The translations under genes and the position numbers were made by a program. A stretch of DNA of 64,000 nucleotides from Huiozyma naganishii CBS 8797. Lineage: Eukaryota > Ascomycota > Saccharomycetes > Saccharomycetales > Saccharomycetaceae. Below the pieces are notes generated by a model that saw only the letters and a program-made list of their open reading frames with translations, had not been told where the DNA came from and searched no databases. Where the stretch lies: positions 62,001 through 126,000 of the forward strand of contig NC_035926.1 in NCBI RefSeq assembly GCF_000348985.1, written 5' to 3'. Positions within the stretch are counted from its first letter, which is position 1, and every line of letters starts with the position of its first letter. Below are positions 22,435 to 30,537 of this stretch, in pieces.

Positions 22435-23757
22435 CTACTTCTTGTCGTCCATGAGCCATTTCCAAATGTAGTCTCTTTCGGATCCCGAGGATGGTTTCCT
22501 TGTAGACTGTGGCCCTCTCCATATGCGCCTGAGTGCCGCTGAGAATTTCTGCGGGAGTGTTGGTTGCGGGACGACTACTGGTGGCCCCTGTGACGTCCTT
22601 TTTATGGATCGCACAGCTGTATCTGGTCTTCTCTTGAGCATTGAGAGTTTCGTGACGTCTCTCAACGATTTGAAGTTAGTTCTTGTGATCCATAGTCCCG
22701 CGGCGAGCGAGAGGACCACTACGGCGTTGAACCCTACAACTGACTCCTCGATAAAATTCTTGAGGTTCATCCCGTAGAATGCCGGGAGTAAAGTGGCGAC
22801 CGTGACCCCCAGAGTGTAGATGGTGACTTTGAGTTCTAGTAGCATGAGTGAGTTTCTGTTTGCGTCTAGGATGATGTTGACGATCTCTTCTGTGGACTTG
22901 ATGTCCTCTATGAGGGACATCGCCTGCTGTACGAACTCGTCGCACTGTGTGTAGTAGTTCTCTATAAGCATCTCCAATTCGGCGAAGTCATCCCCCTCGC
23001 GCCTCGTGGGCGCGAGGTACATAGCTGCGAGGTCCTCGTCACTCTCTAGCAGTTCGTCGAGGACCTCCCTGATGAGAAACGCACGCTGGTAAAACGCGGT
23101 GAGGCTCTTGGATTTGACGAGCAAGTCTCGAAGCTTGTCCCTGTTGACCTCGTTCTCCAGTTGGAAGAGGATCTGCTTACAGACGCTGGCCTGCTTCTTG
23201 AACTCTGTCTCCAGAGTGGACATGACATTGATGAGGATGCACTCCAGAGCTCTGTGTTCGTACGGTTGTGCCGGTGCGGGCGCCGGCTGCTGTTGCATCT
23301 GCTGTGGTGGTGGACGCAGTTTGGACTCCAGGTCGTAGATGAGCACCCCCAAGAGCAGAGCACTGTTCCTATCTGCCGTGTCGAACACAAACACTCTGTC
23401 CTGTTCGATGAGCGCCTTGATATGGAGTAAGTTGACGACTATGCAGTTGCGTTTGGTCATTATCGTTGGGATGACCTCGACGTTTGACGAGTCCAGTTTG
23501 CGAAGGTCTCTAGGGTACAAGCTGTGTTCCCTGAGGAACTGCCATTTGGGGAACTTCTGGGACACAGCGACGACGTGCCCTACTGCGTTGAACACGGAAC
23601 AGGACACCTGTGAGTCCGTAGGTTTGATCGGTTGTAACGAGAGCAGTTGCTGCTGGATCGGTTTGAGCGAGGGCAACCCAGCGAGCCCGCGGCGCAGACG
23701 TACACGTACCCGTTCTCGCAGCAACCCACTGCAACGACGAGAGCAGTGTGACCACAT
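22435..23757 (-). CDS. MRS2: Mitochondrial inner-membrane Mg2+ channel Mrs2
   Basis: CorA-family magnesium channel needed for group II intron splicing in yeast mitochondria. The product is 440 residues (S. cerevisiae 470). The N-terminus is arginine-rich (MWSHCSRRCSGLLRERVRVR) and fits a matrix presequence. The long helical matrix domain follows (IMTKRNCIVVNLLHIKALI, then FEFRALE-type helix ALECILINVMSTLE). Near the C-terminus are two membrane helices with the signature YGMN between them and their short loop NFIEES. A proline- and Gln-rich insert (about 160-175) is specific to this copy. It converges on ALA1, 75 bases apart. LPE10 is the paralog, but position next to ALA1 and VMA4 supports MRS2. 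Confidence 0.93.
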   Translation of the reverse strand: MWSHCSRRCSGLLRERVRVRLRRGLAGLPSLKPIQQQLLSLQPIKPTDSQVSCSVFNAVGHVVAVSQKFPKWQFLREHSLYPRDLRKLDSSNVEVIPTIMTKRNCIVVNLLHIKALIEQDRVFVFDTADRNSALLLGVLIYDLESKLRPPPQQMQQQPAPAPAQPYEHRALECILINVMSTLETEFKKQASVCKQILFQLENEVNRDKLRDLLVKSKSLTAFYQRAFLIREVLDELLESDEDLAAMYLAPTRREGDDFAELEMLIENYYTQCDEFVQQAMSLIEDIKSTEEIVNIILDANRNSLMLLELKVTIYTLGVTVATLLPAFYGMNLKNFIEESVVGFNAVVVLSLAAGLWITRTNFKSLRDVTKLSMLKRRPDTAVRSIKRTSQGPPVVVPQPTLPQKFSAALRRIWRGPQSTRKPSSGSERDYIWKWLMDDKK

Positions 23758-23898
23758 TCAATTGGTGTTTGTGGTCCAGTGTGAGTGTAACAGTTGTTCA
23801 AGGTGCAGTTGGTTGTTGCTTCAGGTTATAAAACTACTACTACTACTACTAGTACGTACGTACGTAAGTAACGTTAGTCTGCAGGGCATTCGGGACAC
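23758..23898. repeat. Microsatellite in MRS2 promoter
   Basis: The MRS2-VMA4 spacer contains an (ACT)n run at about 23833-23851 followed by three GTAC units at about 23852-23863. It is simple-sequence DNA within the MRS2 upstream region and next to the VMA4 stop. Confidence 0.6.
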
Positions 23899-24606
23899 TC
23901 AGTCGAAGAACTTTCTTGTCTTGGAGATGCCGAACAGTTCGAGACGGATCGCTGGGAGCGCCTCCTGGGATAGCAGGACGAGTCTCTCGTCGAGGGTGTT
24001 GTCGAGAGTGACCTTCCCGCGCGGGTCCGAGACGAGGACACCTCCGAGGGCGTCCCCTGGGAGACAGTGTTCCCCAGGCTTGCTCAGCGTGGTGATCTCG
24101 ACGGGCCCGCCCGTCTCTTGCTCGTACTCGCTGGCGAGTTCCTTAGCAAGGGACTCTACGAGCGGGATATCCTGTTCCCTGCAACGTAACACGACTTGCG
24201 GCTCAAGCAACCGCAACAGGGACTCCCTGATAAGCCCTCTCATTACACGCTTGTACTCCGCAGCGTCACCCTGCAACTTCTTCGCAAGAGACTGTCTTGC
24301 CTCAGCGAAGATATCAGCTAGTGCGGTGTCTCTCTCGGCCAACACCTTGAGCCGCATCCGGTTCGCGACTGTGGACTTACCAATCTGCTGCTTGAGAGCG
24401 GCGGCCTTGAGCCGTGCCGCGTAGTTAGCATCCAAAGATGCGGTCTCCTGGCGCACGACGGCAGTCTTCTCGATCTCGTACTCTTGGTCCGCCTTCAACT
24501 GGATCTCCCGGGCCTTCTCCTGCGCCTCCTTCAGGATGAACTGCTGCATCTTGTGCAGCTCATCGTTGACCTGGTTCGGTGTGAGCGACGTGATCACTGA
24601 GGACAT
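23899..24606 (-). CDS. VMA4: V-type ATPase subunit E
   Basis: Peripheral-stalk subunit E of the vacuolar proton ATPase; it forms EG heterodimers that hold V1 to Vo. The product is 235 residues (S. cerevisiae 233). The N-terminal half is a long coiled helix (VNDELHKMQQFILKEAQEKAREIQLKADQEYEIEK), followed by a globular C-terminal domain with PGEHCLPGDALGGVLVSDPRGKVTLDNTLDERLVLL, the family signature. The promoter side holds TTGTTC repeats at about 24619-24644. This is the last gene of the YOR-type block. Confidence 0.95.
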   Translation of the reverse strand: MSSVITSLTPNQVNDELHKMQQFILKEAQEKAREIQLKADQEYEIEKTAVVRQETASLDANYAARLKAAALKQQIGKSTVANRMRLKVLAERDTALADIFAEARQSLAKKLQGDAAEYKRVMRGLIRESLLRLLEPQVVLRCREQDIPLVESLAKELASEYEQETGGPVEITTLSKPGEHCLPGDALGGVLVSDPRGKVTLDNTLDERLVLLSQEALPAIRLELFGISKTRKFFD

Positions 24607-25033
24607 GCTGGGTGGGTGTGTTGTTCTTGTTCTTGTTCTTGTTGTAGTTGTTGCTGTCGTTGCAACGAATTCAGAATTGAATAAAATGAAGATAACACTA
24701 TACTATACTGCACTATACTGTAGGGTAGTGTGGTGTAATCCTGTCCTACACCACTACTACTACTAGTTCCAGGGTGAATTGCTCACACTAGTGTTGTGCA
24801 GTAGTGTCAGAGCGTTTTGGTATACTGTGTTATACTATACTATACTGTACTATGCTATACTGTAGGGTAAACCTGTAGTATAGCATAGTGCTACGACGTA
24901 GATGCTTCTACACTGCTACGCTGCTATGCTGCAGTCAGTTGGGAGTACCTGAACCGACGAGACTTATCTCTTTCAGATAGAATCTTGTCACGATGAGCCC
25001 ATTTCAAAGCCTATCTCTTGCTGATCATCTACG
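24607..25033. other. Repeat-rich junction between syntenic blocks
   Basis: About 430 bases without a gene. It starts with TTGTTC repeats from the VMA4 promoter and continues with many short CTATACTG/TATACTG units in both orientations, including the hairpin at 24849-24889. It separates genes that map to chromosomes XV and VIII in S. cerevisiae. Confidence 0.6.
24849..24889. repeat. Inverted repeat (hairpin) at the junction
   Basis: Perfect 13-bp arms ACTATGCTATACT (24849-24861) and AGTATAGCATAGT (24877-24889). In RNA the stem would extend by five more pairs, two of them G-U, leaving a 5-base loop. No poly-T tract follows, so it is not a typical Pol III terminator. Function is unknown. Confidence 0.6.
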
Positions 25034-25420
25034 TCAAGTGATCTGATCTAGACCACAGCTCGCAATTTTACCACTCTTCACCGCACTCAACAGTGCATCC
25101 TCGTCAATACAACTACTTCTACCCGCATTGACCGTGCTTGCGGTATGACTATGACTTTTCGGGCCAAGAAGTCGGCTATTGGGGCATCGTTGAAAGGAAA
25201 CGATGGTACAAACAGCATGGCGTGGCCACCATGTACTCCAACTTTGAGATTGGACAGTCTCTTTGATGAATACTCCACGTAATAAGGGCACTGCAAAGCG
25301 AGCTGAACTTACCATCTTACAATCACTTGGGTTCCGTAGTAGAGTGAAGGCCACTGCACGGTTGTAGCCATCTACGCCGTCGGAAAGTACGAGCTTGGTT
25401 CTGGCCTTGCTACGATACAC
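25034..25420 (-). pseudogene. Decayed 2-hydroxyacid dehydrogenase fragment
   Basis: On the minus strand three separate pieces in different frames resemble a D-2-hydroxyacid dehydrogenase in the correct order: NRAVAFTLLRN (helix with the RN pair), YSSKRLSNLKVGVHGGHA (after the Rossmann glycine motif) and NAGRSSCIDEDALLSAVKSG with KIASCGLD (the family NxxRGxxVDExALxxALxSGKIxGAGLDV block). There is no ATG-led frame covering all three, the glycine motif is lost and a segment between the second and third pieces appears deleted. I read it as a relic with frameshifts. Which paralog it came from (GOR1, YGL185C, YPL113C type) cannot be told. Confidence 0.55.
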
Positions 25421-25582
25421 CGGGACGTCTCATCGCAAAGAAGCCATAATCTCGAGTCACCAATGGCATGCGTGATGAACAAATCGTTACCGCACTGCAC
25501 TGCAGTGCACGGTCAATTGAATATGTAGTCGAGAGTGTCTCCCGTATATGATATTTACAGATGGAGGCGCGGCACATTGCAC

Positions 25583-26236
25583 TTACTTGATCTTCTTGTT
25601 CTTCAACTTGATCGTCTCGTCATTGACATAAATACCTTTACCCTTGTACGGTTCCGGTGGGTGGAAGTGTCTGATCCGAGCTGCAAACTGCATCACCTGC
25701 TGCCGATCACACCCCTCCACTACCAGTGTGGTCGGTTGCGGACACCGCACAGAGACCCCAGGTGGAACTGCAAGCCCCTGTCGTACAGAAGCACCAACTT
25801 TCACAGCAACAAACTTCCCACCACCTTCTTCTTCTTCCACAACGGCACGGTACCCTGTCCCTACAAACTTCAACACCGCGAGATGCCCCTCCGTGACCCC
25901 CGAGACCGCATTGTGCAACAGTGCCCTCACTGTCCCCCACATGGCGCGCTGTTCCCCTCGTGTCTCGTCCAAAACACCCAATTGCAAAGTACCACCGGCT
26001 GGATCCCGCTTTATCTTCACAAACGACGGCACATCAACGCCCACTACACCTAGGGGACCCTCCACGACAGCCCTCTGCGACAACACAAGCGTCGCACCAC
26101 GAGGTCTCGCCACGACCCGCGGCACAGCGACATTCTCGACCCGGAGAGTCGCCCCAGAGGGCACAAACAGCGGCTGTGCACCAACATGCGACCACCGCCG
26201 CCCACCAACAGCCCAAAACACCCTTCCAACGGTCAT
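25583..26236 (-). CDS. MRPL6: Mitochondrial ribosomal protein uL6m
   Basis: Large-subunit protein of the mitochondrial ribosome, homologous to bacterial L6. The product is 217 residues (S. cerevisiae 214) from the ATG at 26236; a GTG nine codons upstream is ignored. The N-terminus MTVGRVFWAVGGRRWSHVG is basic and hydrophobic, as for a presequence with the cleavage-site-like RRWSHVG. Two L6 folds follow, with VSGVTEGHLAVLKFVGTGYRA and the highly conserved C-terminal PPEPYKGKGIYVNDETIKLKNKK. The gene is GC-rich. It is the first gene of the YHR147-type block and is divergent from IMP3; a 20-base assembly gap lies in the shared promoter. Confidence 0.93.
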   Translation of the reverse strand: MTVGRVFWAVGGRRWSHVGAQPLFVPSGATLRVENVAVPRVVARPRGATLVLSQRAVVEGPLGVVGVDVPSFVKIKRDPAGGTLQLGVLDETRGEQRAMWGTVRALLHNAVSGVTEGHLAVLKFVGTGYRAVVEEEEGGGKFVAVKVGASVRQGLAVPPGVSVRCPQPTTLVVEGCDRQQVMQFAARIRHFHPPEPYKGKGIYVNDETIKLKNKKIK

Positions 26237-26286
26237 CCTCGCCCTCTTCACAGCTCTCTTCACCGCCTTTGAGGTTTCTGCCGTAC

Positions 26287-26306
26287 NNNNNNNNNNNNNN
26301 NNNNNN
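26287..26306. other. Assembly gap (20 N)
   Basis: Twenty undetermined bases in the MRPL6-IMP3 divergent promoter. The true length is unknown. Confidence 1.
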
Positions 26307-26321
26307 TCTTCTTCAAAATCT

Positions 26322-26359
26322 GCAAATTTTTAAAAGAAGTTCAAAAGAACTGCGATGAG
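26322..26359 (+). promoter_or_regulatory. RRPE and PAC elements of IMP3
   Basis: CAAATTTTTAAAAG (about 26323-26336) resembles RRPE and GCGATGAG (26352-26359) is an exact PAC core, about 60 bases before the IMP3 ATG. IMP3 is a ribosome-biogenesis gene, which agrees with these elements. Confidence 0.6.
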
Positions 26360-26418
26360 CAAGAGCATCGGTTGGTAAAAGAAAGGTTCATAGCAGTCTG
26401 AACCTGATCCCGAGTACG

Positions 26419-26970
26419 ATGCCTCGTAAGTTGAAACACCATGAGCAGCGGCTGCTGAAGAAAGTGGACTTCTTGCAGTGGAAGCAGGATCAGCAGCACC
26501 GGGACGGGGAGGTGATGAGGCGGTACCACGTCGAGGACAGAGAGGATTACCATCGATACAACCGTCTCTGCGGGGACGTGAGGCGTCTCGCGCACCGTCT
26601 GTCGCTGCTGCCACCGGGGGACCCCTTCCGTCGGGACAGGGAGTCCCGTTTGTTGGAGAAGTTGCACAGGATGGGCGTGTTGCCCGCGGCGGGCAAAGTG
26701 TCTGACTTGGAGAGGAAAGTCACGGTCAGTGCGTTCTGTAGGAGACGGCTCCCCGTGGTGATGCACAGGCTCAGGATGGCCCCGACGGTCGGGGACGCAG
26801 TGAAGTTTGTAGAGCAGGGGCATGTCCGTGTCGGACCACATTTGATCACAGACCCGGCGTACCTCGTCACAAGGAACATGGAGGACTACGTCACTTGGAC
26901 GGATGGGTCCAAGATTAAACGCACTGCGCTCAAGTACCGTAACGCCATCGACGACTTCGATCTGGAGTAG
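26419..26970 (+). CDS. IMP3: U3 snoRNP protein Imp3
   Basis: Small-subunit processome component that helps pair U3 snoRNA with pre-rRNA in the nucleolus; related to ribosomal protein uS4. The product is 183 residues, the same length as the S. cerevisiae ortholog. It starts [22 protein letters not shown], typical of the family, and has an S4 RNA-binding domain at about 108-170 ([38 protein letters not shown]). It ends in [19 protein letters not shown], with the conserved C-terminus. Strongly GC-rich codons compared with the right third of the window. Confidence 0.96.
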   Translation: MPRKLKHHEQRLLKKVDFLQWKQDQQHRDGEVMRRYHVEDREDYHRYNRLCGDVRRLAHRLSLLPPGDPFRRDRESRLLEKLHRMGVLPAAGKVSDLERKVTVSAFCRRRLPVVMHRLRMAPTVGDAVKFVEQGHVRVGPHLITDPAYLVTRNMEDYVTWTDGSKIKRTALKYRNAIDDFDLE

Positions 26971-27069
26971 GTCGGAGAATGGATATGGTAAGGCAGTGGA
27001 ATATGTATCATACGTAATAACTAAGGTCCGAGTGAACCGCTTCAATTGAACACGAGCCCCGATGCTCAA

Positions 27070-28896
27070 TCATCTCACTGTGTAGTTATCCGACCCACCG
27101 AGCTGCCGCCGCAAGTCCTCCTGCGACCCGCTATGCGGCAGAATATCGCCCAGTCCCCGTGGCTGCACCATATCAGCGTCCGAGAGCAACGCACTGACAC
27201 GCACACCGGAGGCAGGGTCCTCTGCAACAGCGGGAGCCAAATGTTGCAAGGACCCAGCGGGGCGATACCCTTGCTGCCGTTGCAATTCTGCAGGATTCGT
27301 CATCACGATGCTCTCGCGCAGATGATGCGGTGCGGGCCCCGCGGCTCGTGTCGTCCCCGTAGCTGTCGTACCACCGCTGGCGAGACTTGCTCCACTGGAC
27401 GCACCAAGGCCCATAGCGGGGCGCAATGGGAGCCCCCATTGCTGCTGTTGTCCATTTGCAGTGTAAAACATCTCAGGGTGGTCCGTTGGGTTGAACGCAG
27501 TACCGTTGAACGTCCCGGGGGGGATCATCTGCTGTGTGGCACCTGCGGCAAAGTGTTTGGCACCTTTGCGGAATGCAGTGAGAGATTGCGACGTGTCCGA
27601 CCGAGGCAAGTTAGAGGGCATTGGAAGTTCGCCAATCGTCTCCAGCGTCTGAGGGTGCCCGGGGAATTGGCCAGCGTACTGCCCAAGGTATTGGCCGGCG
27701 TATTGGCCGGCGTATTGATCAGGGAACTGTACTGGGTACTGTACTGGGTACTGTACTGGGTACTGTCCTGTATATTGCTCCGGGTACTGCCCTTGGTATT
27801 GTCCCATGTATTGATCTGGATACGCTGTCTGGTACTGCCCCTGGTAGTTCAACCCATCTTGTAAGCCATTCGGTGTCTGATACACGGTCCCGACCCCGCC
27901 CCCCGTTGGTGCAGTCACTGCTGGTGCCGGTTCTTGGAGAGGGAACTCGCTGTAAACAGAGGACGCAATCCTGTGCGATGCACGGTCTCTCGGTTGTTCG
28001 TCCACGGCAAGTGTGTCCCCCAAATGCGTTTGTTCTGGTTCTCGTTCTGGTTCTCGTTCAGGATCTCGTTCAGCTTCCACCGTCTCCTCTGGTTTCCTCT
28101 TGACGGTGCCGTTCCTGTCGAGGTACACTTGGTATATACTCTTCATGCGCCGGATGTTCTCCTCCTCTGGCGAGAGCGTCTCTGACGCGACAAAACTTTC
28201 GTCGTCGCGAGCAGGCTCATCCTCCTCCACAGCCGCGGGCTCCTCTTGGAATTGAACCCCATTTGGCGCCGCAAGCGGGATAGACCGCGTCTCCACGTCC
28301 GAGACGTCTAGTGTACTGTTCACCGCGGAACTGGACAGCAACCGCAGAGTTGACGACCCACCGTGGGGCAAACGCGGTCTCCCCTGCTGCTGCTGCTGCT
28401 GGCCAACATACTCATACCTGCCCAATCCATCGTCGTGGACACGCTTAGCAAAGTCCCTCAGGGACTCAGAGTCGCTCTCATCGGGCAATTGGAACGGATC
28501 AACAGCCCTCGTGGGCGGCGCCCACTTCTCCTGCATCCCGGTACTGTTCGAACTGACACCAGAGGACGTATACGGTGATGGTGCATGAACAGGCTGCGTT
28601 GCCCAATTGTGTAATCCAGCCTTGGTGCTTGCCCCATGCCCTCCGGGCAAGTACTCCGTGTCCCCCTCGAAGTCCGGGTCGTTATCCTCCTCAAGCTCCC
28701 TCCTGGACCGCCTGTACACGACGTACAGTATCCCACAGAACACAATGATCACAACAGCAACTGGTACAGCGACGGCAACACCTACAGTCACCGCAGTCGC
28801 GTGAGAGTTATCCGTCGGCAAATCACAATTCTTCTTCCCCGTGCAGTCAACGCGTCGGGAAAGTCTCCCCACGGAACCCATATCAGCAACACGCAT
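27070..28896 (-). CDS. SKG6: Single-pass polarity protein Skg6/Tos2 family
   Basis: Integral membrane protein of the Skg6/Tos2/Aim20 group found at bud sites and bud necks, probably linked to polarised growth. The product is 608 residues from the ATG at 28896. A single transmembrane helix (about 34-61, very rich in Val and Ala) is followed by YRRSRRELEEDNDPDFEGDTEYLPG, the cytoplasmic juxtamembrane motif of the family. The rest is disordered, with Ser/Gln-rich parts, a QEPEREPE-type charged repeat and a Tyr-Gln tandem repeat (about 350-415). Between IMP3 and PEX28 its position equals YHR149C (SKG6). TOS2 is the paralog and cannot be excluded from sequence alone. Confidence 0.85.
   Translation of the reverse strand: MRVADMGSVGRLSRRVDCTGKKNCDLPTDNSHATAVTVGVAVAVPVAVVIIVFCGILYVVYRRSRRELEEDNDPDFEGDTEYLPGGHGASTKAGLHNWATQPVHAPSPYTSSGVSSNSTGMQEKWAPPTRAVDPFQLPDESDSESLRDFAKRVHDDGLGRYEYVGQQQQQQGRPRLPHGGSSTLRLLSSSAVNSTLDVSDVETRSIPLAAPNGVQFQEEPAAVEEDEPARDDESFVASETLSPEEENIRRMKSIYQVYLDRNGTVKRKPEETVEAERDPEREPEREPEQTHLGDTLAVDEQPRDRASHRIASSVYSEFPLQEPAPAVTAPTGGGVGTVYQTPNGLQDGLNYQGQYQTAYPDQYMGQYQGQYPEQYTGQYPVQYPVQYPVQFPDQYAGQYAGQYLGQYAGQFPGHPQTLETIGELPMPSNLPRSDTSQSLTAFRKGAKHFAAGATQQMIPPGTFNGTAFNPTDHPEMFYTANGQQQQWGLPLRPAMGLGASSGASLASGGTTATGTTRAAGPAPHHLRESIVMTNPAELQRQQGYRPAGSLQHLAPAVAEDPASGVRVSALLSDADMVQPRGLGDILPHSGSQEDLRRQLGGSDNYTVR
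27654..27850. repeat. Tandem QYxG/QYPx-coding repeat in SKG6
   Basis: A 12-bp-period repeat codes for about fourteen four-residue units of the form Q-Y-x-G or Q-Y-P-x. Three exact copies of ACTGTACTGGGT lie at 27726-27761. Such arrays change length easily by slippage. Confidence 0.75.
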
Positions 28897-29012
28897 CCCA
28901 GCAATGATCAAAAGTCACGTATGGAGCTCTGTAGAAGGTACTACAGCAGGATCCAAGAAGTTGAACTGCTCATCGAGTTCAAATTCGAATTCGAACCGAA
29001 AACTCCAAAAGT

Positions 29013-29026
29013 TTTGACGCGTCAAA
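29013..29026. promoter_or_regulatory. Palindromic MluI cell-cycle box
   Basis: TTTGACGCGTCAAA is a perfect 14-bp palindrome centred on ACGCGT, the MCB element bound by MBF. It lies in the SKG6-PEX28 divergent promoter, 117 bases from the SKG6 start and 41 from PEX28. The SKG6 paralog TOS2 is named as an SBF target, so SKG6 is the likely client. Confidence 0.55.
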
Positions 29027-29066
29027 GACGAAGACGTCGAAGACCTCAAGGGCGAAGAGAGGTGGT

Positions 29067-30479
29067 ATGCCGTCGCAGTGGAGGCAGTACGTGCTGCGCG
29101 GGTCTGAGCGGTTGATCGCGGAGACTACGAGGGACGAGCTTGTGCGGCATGTCGCTGGGTCGCTCGTGGACGTGTCCGTAAAGCAGTGGGCGAGCGGGTG
29201 GGGGCGGACGTCAGGAGACCAGGAAGACCAGCAAGGAGACCATCAGGGTCCTGGCCAGGACCCTGATGGTTCCGCTGGTCCCGCCAGCTCCACTGCCCCT
29301 CCACTATTAGATATCCTTCTCGATAGACTTATCGCACGGATGGTCCCGCGGGAGTTGCCCGAGAGGGAGAAGCTTGTTGAGTCCGTGTCCCCTGGGGGTC
29401 CCGATTCCCCAGCGATCAGTGCCTCAGTGTTGGCCTCAAACATGAAGCGGATGGGGAAGCAAATGGAGCATTTGTTTGCCGCGCAGGACCGGCTCGTGCG
29501 TGTGCTCACGTGGCGCAACGAGACGGGTACGCTCGTCCTCTTGCTCGCCTTGACAGTGTTCTGCTACAACCCGATGTACCTCGTGCTTCTTCCCCTGCTG
29601 GCGCTGCTCTTCGGTGTCGTTGTCCCCGCGTATAGGGAGCGGCACCCACGGGAACTGCATGTGGTACCTTCTCGGGCACAGGGCCGCACACTCGGTAAAT
29701 CGCTACTCAAAAGGGTCGCAAGGGCAAGCTGCGGGTCTGCAGTGCACAGGAAGACCGTAGAGGAGGCGCTCCTCGAGGATAACGCGAACCTTCAATTGCT
29801 CGTGAACCTCAGAGATTTCCAGAACATGGGAACCACCACGCTACGACTTACGGATGCAATCAACCACTTCCTCACTGTGACCTGTGCGTTCCATGACGAG
29901 AGACGTACGACTTTGTTCTTTGCCGGCGGGATCACCTCTTACATCATTCTCCAACTCGCGTCGAAGTACGTCAACTGGAGTCTCCTCGTCAGCGCGGCCC
30001 TATGGACCCTCATGCTCGCGACACACCCGAGGGTCAGACCGCGACTCCACAACGCAATGAAAAGAATCCACCACCACCCGTCACAAACCAACACCGAGGG
30101 ATCCCCCGGTGCTGGACTACACGATGTGGTCGTCGATGACCAACCGGTCACGGGGCACGTAGAGATATTCGCCATATACAGGGAGGCACTCGTCCCTGGG
30201 AGTTATAAGTTCTTCCTGTGGTCTCCAAACGTGTTCGACCCACAGGACGAGTGCCGAAGGGCACAGCAGGCCCCACCCGGTGTCAGAGAGCTCGAGGACG
30301 TTCTGCCGCCGGACGGCTGGACGTTTGACGCGAACTCCACCTGGGTGCTCGACCGCGACGTCGCACGGTGGTCTAGCGAGAAGTCGCTCCAGTTGCAATT
30401 GGACGACGAAGCGTTCCTCAGGGACACGGTGTTCAAAAGGCAACGGTTCACCCGCAGAGTCATCAGATTGGTCGAGTGA
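29067..30479 (+). CDS. PEX28: Peroxisomal membrane protein Pex28
   Basis: Peroxisomal membrane protein that controls peroxisome size and number with Pex29-32. The product is 470 residues (S. cerevisiae 579). It has a hydrophobic pair of helices at about 155-190 (LVLLLALTVFCYNPMYLVLLPLLALLFGVVV), further hydrophobic segments at about 280-315, and a C-terminal dysferlin-type domain: EIFAIYREALVPGSYKFFLWSPNVFDP, then LEDVLPPDGWTFDANSTWVLDRDVARW. Low-complexity Gly/Pro/Asp sequence at about 55-80 coincides with a perfect DNA palindrome. Position after SKG6 and before MTC6 equals YHR150W. GC-rich throughout. Confidence 0.88.
   Translation: MPSQWRQYVLRGSERLIAETTRDELVRHVAGSLVDVSVKQWASGWGRTSGDQEDQQGDHQGPGQDPDGSAGPASSTAPPLLDILLDRLIARMVPRELPEREKLVESVSPGGPDSPAISASVLASNMKRMGKQMEHLFAAQDRLVRVLTWRNETGTLVLLLALTVFCYNPMYLVLLPLLALLFGVVVPAYRERHPRELHVVPSRAQGRTLGKSLLKRVARASCGSAVHRKTVEEALLEDNANLQLLVNLRDFQNMGTTTLRLTDAINHFLTVTCAFHDERRTTLFFAGGITSYIILQLASKYVNWSLLVSAALWTLMLATHPRVRPRLHNAMKRIHHHPSQTNTEGSPGAGLHDVVVDDQPVTGHVEIFAIYREALVPGSYKFFLWSPNVFDPQDECRRAQQAPPGVRELEDVLPPDGWTFDANSTWVLDRDVARWSSEKSLQLQLDDEAFLRDTVFKRQRFTRRVIRLVE
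29226..29280. repeat. Perfect 32-bp palindrome with outer arms inside PEX28
   Basis: 29239-29270 is a perfect palindrome: ACCATCAGGGTCCTGG then its exact reverse complement, with no spacer. Outside it GACCAGC (29226-29232) and GCTGGTC (29274-29280) pair again, with a 6- and a 3-base bulge. It codes for part of a Gly/Pro/Asp-rich linker. Confidence 0.85.
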
Positions 30480-30537
30480 TCAGATGCAAGATTAATAATA
30501 GGTAGGTAGTATTACACACATACGTAACATGAATTCA

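Noticed and set aside
23339..24424. 361-codon frame on the plus strand across MRS2 and VMA4
   Set aside because: It spans two real genes on the other strand; the product is Ser/Arg-rich and random-looking.
25644..26333. Plus-strand frames opposite MRPL6, running into the N gap
   Set aside because: They are antisense shadows of a GC-rich conserved gene; the X residues come from the gap.
27046..27864. 272-codon frame antisense to SKG6
   Set aside because: Its repeated Leu/Val/Tyr tail simply mirrors the QYxG repeat.
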